Assembly (NCBI GenBank): GCA_034440555.1
Contig: JAWXCG010000056.1
Location: forward strand, 1-11,786
Direction of reading: 5' to 3'
From: 0-14-3-00-62-12 sp034440555
Lineage (GTDB): Bacteria; Pseudomonadota; Gammaproteobacteria; Xanthomonadales; Ahniellaceae
DNA length: 11,786 bases
The notes beneath the pieces are model-generated. The model saw nothing but the letters and a program-made list of their open reading frames with translations, ran no database searches and had not been told where the DNA came from. Made by a program: the position numbers and the translations under genes. Below, piece by piece: positions 8,258-11,786 of the stretch (its first letter is position 1; each line of letters starts with the position of its first letter).

Positions 8258-8326
8258 GCGTTTGCCCCCTCCAGAAAAGAACAAGCGAACCGGGATCAAT
8301 GATTCCGATTCGCTGCATCGCTTTTT

Positions 8327-8403
8327 GTAGAGCTGGGCTTGGTCCGCTGCCTTTGCTCTTGTGGCGTCGCCGCTAAAGAGCAGCGGACCAAGGCCCGCTC
8401 TAC
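8327..8403. repeat. REP-like inverted repeat between rpmF and fabH
   Basis: Two 23-base arms, 8327-8349 and 8381-8403, are inverted complements at 21 of 23 positions. The outer ends read GTAGAGC and GCTCTAC, and the inner ends read GGTCCGCTG and CAGCGGACC. The loop is 31 bases. The form resembles Xanthomonadales intergenic palindromes. No U-run follows on the minus strand, so it is not a standard Rho-independent terminator. It occupies the position normally held by plsX. Confidence 0.65.
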
Positions 8404-8409
8404 GACATC

Positions 8410-8430
8410 AGACGAGCCGAAGCTCAGTCT
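8410..8430 (-). other. UUCG-tetraloop hairpin at the rpmF stop codon
   Basis: On the minus strand AGAC-T-GAGC-TTCG-GCTC-GTCT forms an 8-bp stem with one bulged T and a stable UUCG loop, overlapping the TGA stop of rpmF at 8424-8426. No run of T follows, so full termination is unlikely. An RNA-stability or processing role between rpmF and fabH is possible. This is inferred from the sequence alone. Confidence 0.4.
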
Positions 8431-8621
8431 TCGGATTCGACCCGATCGGCCTTGGTCTGGAGGACCTTCTTGCCGCGATAGAACCCATCCTTGGTCACAT
8501 GGTGACGCAGATGGCTCTCACCGCTGACTTTGTCGATCGACACCTGGGCGCCGGTAAGCGCGTTGTGCGAACGGCGCTGGCCGCGACGGGAGGGGCTGAC
8601 TCGACTTTTTTGAACTGCCAT
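8424..8621 (-). CDS. rpmF: 50S ribosomal protein L32
   Basis: Component of the large ribosomal subunit. The protein has 65 residues and is strongly basic. The start MAVQKSRVSPSRRGQRR and the following SHNAL are the standard proteobacterial L32 N-terminus, and HHVTKDGFYRGKKV matches the conserved second half. It is the cysteine-free form, without the zinc-binding CxxC pairs of some L32 proteins. The ATG at 8621 has GGAGAAAG about 5 bases upstream. It starts 20 bases after the end of yceD, and this yceD-rpmF pairing is conserved across bacteria. The gene ends in a small UUCG hairpin. Confidence 0.97.
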   Translation of the reverse strand: MAVQKSRVSPSRRGQRRSHNALTGAQVSIDKVSGESHLRHHVTKDGFYRGKKVLQTKADRVESED

Positions 8622-8641
8622 GACTCTTTCTCCAGCAAACT

Positions 8642-9166
8642 TTAGTTTTTCTTCAATGCCGACTGCTTCAATGCAGACAGCGCAGCAAACGGGTTGGGCT
8701 TTTCGGGCTTTGCCATTTCGCTGGACCAGACCACTACTTCTTCCTCACTGTCATCGCCCGGGCTCAGAGGCACCAGCGGCAACGCCAGAATCAACTCATC
8801 CTCAATCACGTCGGCGGGACGGATGTCGGTTTCCAGCACCAGCAGCGGCTCGTAACCGGGCGGCAGACCGGCTTCGTCTTCTTCCTTGCGGATCAGACCA
8901 AGTCTTGCATCCAACAGTACTGGCCAATCGAACGACTCCAGTCGTCGCTGACACAGCATCGGCAACTTGCCCTCGACGTGGATGGCAACGAATCCGATGC
9001 CGAAAGCGTCGCGACCAAACTCGAGCGAGAACTTCACCGACCCCGAAGTATCAGTCAGGCTTTCAGCGAGTCGCGTCATGGACGCCAGGGGCAGGTTGCC
9101 TTCGAAGCACCTGCCCTGGGTGACCATCCGCCACACGTCTACTGTTTCGGGCAGGTCCGCGGACAT
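8642..9166 (-). CDS. yceD: YceD family protein (DUF177), 23S rRNA accumulation protein
   Basis: 174 residues from ATG 9166. The DUF177 family is linked to 23S rRNA accumulation and nearly always precedes rpmF. What can be seen is CQRRLESFDWPV around Cys72, acidic EEDEAGLP, PADVIEDELILALPLVP, and a C-terminal KPNPFAALSALK tail followed by Lys/Asn. All are in the order expected for the family. Many members have CQRC; here the second Cys of that pair is Arg75. The frame extends upstream to 9367, but the added residues look unlike the family and would run through the promoter at 9176-9204, so 9166 is preferred. No Shine-Dalgarno precedes 9166, which fits a leaderless or nearly leaderless transcript. 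Likely first gene of the yceD-rpmF-fab unit. Confidence 0.93.
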   Translation of the reverse strand: MSADLPETVDVWRMVTQGRCFEGNLPLASMTRLAESLTDTSGSVKFSLEFGRDAFGIGFVAIHVEGKLPMLCQRRLESFDWPVLLDARLGLIRKEEDEAGLPPGYEPLLVLETDIRPADVIEDELILALPLVPLSPGDDSEEEVVVWSSEMAKPEKPNPFAALSALKQSALKKN

Positions 9167-9175
9167 AAGCGCGCC

Positions 9176-9204
9176 ATGGTATTGATCTGTCGCTTCTGCG
9201 TCAA
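9176..9204 (-). promoter_or_regulatory. Sigma70-type promoter of yceD-rpmF
   Basis: On the minus strand TTGACG (9199-9204) and TACCAT (9176-9181) are separated by exactly 17 bases. The -35 box matches consensus at 5 of 6 positions and the -10 box at 4 of 6. Only 9 bases lie between the -10 box and the yceD ATG at 9166. Initiation about 7 bases past the -10 box would give a leader of only a few bases. Predicted from consensus only. Confidence 0.6.
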
Positions 9205-9301
9205 GGACGCTGAACAGCACCAGGAAACAGCCGCTTTGCAAGTACCTCGCGTCTGGCGCAGACTCACATTCCGTCTTGTGCTCGCCAACCTGGAGCCCGG
9301 T

Positions 9302-9805
9302 ATGTTGATCTGGACAACGGCAGTTGCGACCCTTCTGCTCGCAATTACCCTTTGGTTCGGCTGGCAATTATGGCTGATCCGGCGCCGCAACGGGCTGATT
9401 CTGCGCATGTTGGACGACGCCGACAAGGTTGAGGCTCGCCTGCTCGAGTGCCGCGAAAAGATGAAAACGATCGGCGCCATGCTCGGACGCCTGCCTACTG
9501 ACATTACCGCCAGCGCACGCGCCACCCTGGATAGCGAATCCGGCATTCAGCAGGCGTTGAAGGTTGTGCTGCAGCACCGTTTGTGGATTCGGGAGAACGC
9601 CAACACCGCGCCCGTGAGCAAGTTGGTAGAAGTCTCCATCTCGATCCGCAGGTCACTTGAACAGCTGAATCTGCAAATCAGCCGTCTGTCCGGGGTTGGC
9701 GATGAGCTGGCGGCCGCCTATGTCCGTTCCGACGCGGTGATGAGCGGAGGTGCGCGGCACGATCACTCCAAACCGCGTAACGGGCAGGTCGATCATTCGC
9801 ACTGA
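9302..9805 (+). CDS. Single-pass membrane protein of unknown function
   Basis: I do not recognise the family. From ATG 9302 the protein has 167 residues. Residues 3-24 form one strongly hydrophobic helix rich in Trp and Leu, followed by the basic stop RRR at 25-27. This predicts an N-terminal anchor with the rest in the cytoplasm. The next part, about 30-140, is helical with heptad-like Leu/Ile spacing (for example LVEVSISIRRSLEQLNLQI), suggesting coiled-coil or helical-bundle assembly. The tail is His-rich (HDHS, DHSH). GGAG about 9 bases upstream supports this start. The frame is open back to 8978, but that extension lies antisense to yceD. It sits 8 bases before maf and is probably co-transcribed with it. 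Confidence 0.75.
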   Translation: MLIWTTAVATLLLAITLWFGWQLWLIRRRNGLILRMLDDADKVEARLLECREKMKTIGAMLGRLPTDITASARATLDSESGIQQALKVVLQHRLWIRENANTAPVSKLVEVSISIRRSLEQLNLQISRLSGVGDELAAAYVRSDAVMSGGARHDHSKPRNGQVDHSH

Positions 9806-9813
9806 GATCGAGC

Positions 9814-10392
9814 ATGCGCCTGATTCTGGCTTCAACATCGCGCTATCGACGCGAGTTGCTTTCCCGCCTCGGGCTGCCGTTCGAGTGTATGGCGCCGGAC
9901 GTCGACGAGTCGCAGCTTCATGGTGAAACGCCTGCGCAGCTATGCGCACGGCTAAGTGTGGAAAAGGCGCAGTCCATCGCCATCCGCCATCCCGGCGCGC
10001 TGGTCATTGGTTCAGACCAGGTCGCCGAGCTCAATGGCATCGCCATCGGCAAGCCGGGCAGCCGTGAGCGCTCGATCCAACAGTTGCGAGACGCCTCCAA
10101 CCAGAGCATGTACTTCCATACCGGGATCAGTTTGCAGCACGCCGTAACGGGTCGCAGCGCGCTGCACATTGATCGCACAGAAGCCCGTTTTCGCGTACTG
10201 AGCGATGCAATGATCCAGCGTTATCTCGATCGCGAAGCAGCGTTGGATTGCGCCGGCGGATTCAAGTGCGAAGGGCTGGGCATCAGCTTGTTCGACGCTA
10301 TCCGATCGGAAGATCCGACAGCGTTGATCGGTCTGCCGTTGATCGCGCTGTCACGGATACTGGCGGACTTCGGTCTCGATCCGCTGCACTGA
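9814..10392 (+). CDS. maf: Maf/YceF-type nucleoside triphosphate pyrophosphatase
   Basis: Hydrolyses non-canonical nucleoside triphosphates to monophosphates. The YceF subgroup prefers 7-methyl-GTP. The protein has 192 residues, the usual length. It shows STSRYRRELL (7-16), DVDE (29-32), VEKAQS (49-54) and GSDQV (66-70) with the catalytic Asp68, then GKP (79-81). FHTG, CAGGFKCEGLG and the C-terminal GLPLIALSRIL favour the YceF subgroup over the YhdE (dTTP/UTP) type. The ATG at 9814 follows the upstream stop by 8 bases, with only a weak purine-rich site before it. Divergence from yceD-rpmF is conserved in other Gammaproteobacteria. Here one extra gene lies between. Confidence 0.95.
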   Translation: MRLILASTSRYRRELLSRLGLPFECMAPDVDESQLHGETPAQLCARLSVEKAQSIAIRHPGALVIGSDQVAELNGIAIGKPGSRERSIQQLRDASNQSMYFHTGISLQHAVTGRSALHIDRTEARFRVLSDAMIQRYLDREAALDCAGGFKCEGLGISLFDAIRSEDPTALIGLPLIALSRILADFGLDPLH

Positions 10393-10408
10393 GCCACAGC
10401 GCGATGGG

Positions 10409-11786
10409 CTATTCAACCCACACGGGCACCGGACCAAAATGGCGCACCAGGGCATCGGCCGAACGACTGCGCACCGCGATCTTGATCAGATGGCGCCCTG
10501 GCGCCAGTGAACCCGGCTCGATCGTGTAGCTGAATCCTACATTGGGATGGTCGGGATCGTTTGAGTTTGGCCATTGCTTCTTCACATGAGGTGCAAGCAG
10601 ATGGATATCGGCGAGCGCAATGCGCACGTCGTCGACCCACACACTGACTTCAGCTACCCCCGCAGAATCGGCTATGGCCCAACCGGAGACCAACAGCGCG
10701 TCGCCGACGCCCAGCATCTGATCAGGTTTGGGAAAGTCCAGATGCGCGATAACCGGCACCTGGCAGGCGTCGCTCTGGGCCGCGACTGTCGGGGTGACAT
10801 CGGCATAGAGGAAGCTGGTTCCGTTGTCGCCGATTCGCTCCTCATGCAGCCAGCGCACTGTAGCAAATCGATGGCACAACGACTGCCACGCAGCCAGCCA
10901 TTCGCCCGGCGCGCGCGCATGCACTTCGATCACCAGCAAGCCGCTCTGCCATTTGCTCGCCAGCAGATGACGCTCGGCACGGTGCCAGATCTCGATCTGC
11001 GCCTGACGACCGTGTTTGATGTTGCGCGGGTGATCCAGCACATACACCGTGCGCGTTCCGCCCAACGCAAAATCGAGTTCCGCACCGAGCAGGAAGTTAT
11101 CTGCGATCAGCACGCTGTCAGCGGGATGACTTTTGAGCAAACGTTGCGTCACCGAAGCTGCCTGCGGCCAACCGATGAATCCAGCACCCAGGACACGGGC
11201 TGCCGCCTGCTGATACGGCACCCGTGTCGACGACGCGGCAGCCATCACGCAGAACACCGCCAGCGCACCCAACGCGGTGCTGGCCAACGTCCAACGAGCC
11301 ACCCTCCCTCGCCACCCTGGATCTGCTTGCCACTCGCGCAATAGCAAAGGTAGAACAAGAAACAGCGGCAGATAACCGGGTAATGGCCAGTGAATACGCG
11401 TGCGCTCATTGTCTGCAAACAGGCCCACCAATAGATAGAGCGCGACCACGCCGATGGCAGCCGACAACATCAGATCGAAAGGACCACGATCCGCGTTCTT
11501 TCGGGCGCGGCTCAAAGCGCAAAGCAGCAGTACCGCGAGCAACGGCGTCAGCACTGCGATTTGCTCCACGGCAATCCACAGTCCCGAAGGCTGGAACTCC
11601 CAGGGATTGCGTTCCAGCACTTGGAAACGCAGTGCGCTCCAATCGTGCGTGGCATTGAACCAGAGCACGGGCAGCAATCCGATCAGTGCCAGCAATAATG
11701 CCAGCCACAGGCCCGGCGAACGCAAACAGCGACGCCCTCGCGCGCTCAGAATCACCCAAGCCAGACCGGTGGTGCATAGCGCCGCA
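10409..11786 (-). CDS. GT39-like membrane glycosyltransferase, C-terminal part (N-terminus outside window)
   Basis: The frame is open to the right edge, so the start is missing; a GTG at 11755 is probably internal. The visible part begins as membrane protein: about five hydrophobic helices (including LWLALLLALIGLLPVLWF, then TPLLAVLLLCAL, then YLPLFLVLPLLL) typical of the RgtA/B/C/D-like GT39 group, which transfers sugars from polyprenyl-phosphate carriers on the periplasmic side. LVLWFN-like, HDWSALRFQ and HWPLPGYLP resemble that family. After the last helix comes a soluble region with VLIADNFLLGAELDFAL and VYVLDHPRNIKHG, seen in many of these proteins. A beta-sandwich-like segment (about 10412-10725; LVSGWAIADS, FSYTIEPGSLAPGRH) is appended at the C-terminus. 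The donor, acceptor and catalytic N-terminal loop cannot be judged. It ends 16 bases from the maf stop, convergent. Confidence 0.8.
   Translation of the reverse strand, partial: AALCTTGLAWVILSARGRRCLRSPGLWLALLLALIGLLPVLWFNATHDWSALRFQVLERNPWEFQPSGLWIAVEQIAVLTPLLAVLLLCALSRARKNADRGPFDLMLSAAIGVVALYLLVGLFADNERTRIHWPLPGYLPLFLVLPLLLREWQADPGWRGRVARWTLASTALGALAVFCVMAAASSTRVPYQQAAARVLGAGFIGWPQAASVTQRLLKSHPADSVLIADNFLLGAELDFALGGTRTVYVLDHPRNIKHGRQAQIEIWHRAERHLLASKWQSGLLVIEVHARAPGEWLAAWQSLCHRFATVRWLHEERIGDNGTSFLYADVTPTVAAQSDACQVPVIAHLDFPKPDQMLGVGDALLVSGWAIADSAGVAEVSVWVDDVRIALADIHLLAPHVKKQWPNSNDPDHPNVGFSYTIEPGSLAPGRHLIKIAVRSRSADALVRHFGPVPVWVE

Noticed and set aside
7163..8302. A 379-codon plus-strand open frame opposite fabH and running into the palindromic element.
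   Set aside because: fabH on the minus strand has its full catalytic triad and normal length. The plus frame begins inside the palindrome and shows no family features.
9236..9264. Possible plus-strand promoter TTGCAA with a 17-base spacer and CAGACT for the membrane-protein/maf unit.
   Set aside because: The -10 match is only 3 of 6, too weak to list as a feature.
8978..9301. Upstream extension of the membrane-protein gene starting at 8978.
   Set aside because: It would lie antisense to yceD. The extra 108 residues lack structure, while ATG 9302 has a ribosome binding site and begins directly with a membrane helix.
9167..9367. Longer yceD start at 9367.
   Set aside because: The added 67 residues do not resemble DUF177 and run through the promoter at 9176-9204.
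1..11786. CRISPR arrays, tRNA or rRNA genes, phage integration sites.
   Set aside because: No regularly spaced repeats, tRNA cloverleaf or rRNA segments were noticed on either strand by eye.

Overview
The window looks like a chromosomal segment of a GC-rich gammaproteobacterium, most likely of the Xanthomonadales (Lysobacter/Rhodanobacter/Dokdonella type). The evidence is the yceF-type maf gene next to a yceD-rpmF-fab cluster, the way the protein sequences resemble those of that group, and two intergenic REP-like palindromes of a kind common there. The taxon is an inference from protein and repeat style, not from a marker gene.

Layout, left to right. (1) Positions 1-4943, minus strand: the first 1,647 codons of one giant secreted YD/RHS-repeat protein whose C-terminus lies beyond the left edge. 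Its domain order is signal peptide, transthyretin-like domain, a middle beta-rich module, an acidic linker, an FN-plug-like domain, an NHL-like propeller and a YD shell. This matches the extracellular core of animal teneurins and includes nearly identical short motifs. (2) 4944-5336: a gene-free spacer with a REP-like palindrome. (3) 5337-9166, minus strand: the fatty-acid start cluster in transcription order yceD, rpmF, fabH, fabD, fabG. plsX is absent from its usual place between rpmF and fabH, and acpP-fabF are absent after fabG. Two of the gaps hold palindromic elements: a REP-like hairpin between rpmF and fabH, and a MITE-like element of about 167 bp between fabH and fabD. One end of the MITE-like element contains the fabH stop codon. 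(4) 9302-10392, plus strand: a small single-pass membrane protein of unknown function followed by maf (yceF type), divergent from yceD. A strong sigma70-like promoter sits almost on top of the yceD start codon. (5) 10409-11786, minus strand: the C-terminal part of a membrane glycosyltransferase of the GT39/RgtABCD-like group with an added C-terminal beta-sandwich, cut by the right edge and convergent with maf.

How the genes work together: FabD loads malonyl onto ACP, FabH condenses it with acetyl-CoA, and FabG reduces the 3-ketoacyl-ACP. YceD (DUF177) and ribosomal protein L32 are the usual upstream partners of this cluster and tie membrane synthesis to ribosome supply. Maf/YceF is a nucleotide house-cleaning enzyme commonly divergent from yceD. 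The teneurin-like gene is an accessory gene lying where acpP and fabF would be expected. Its job, whether a cell-surface adhesin or a toxin-delivery shell, depends on the C-terminus, which is not in the window.
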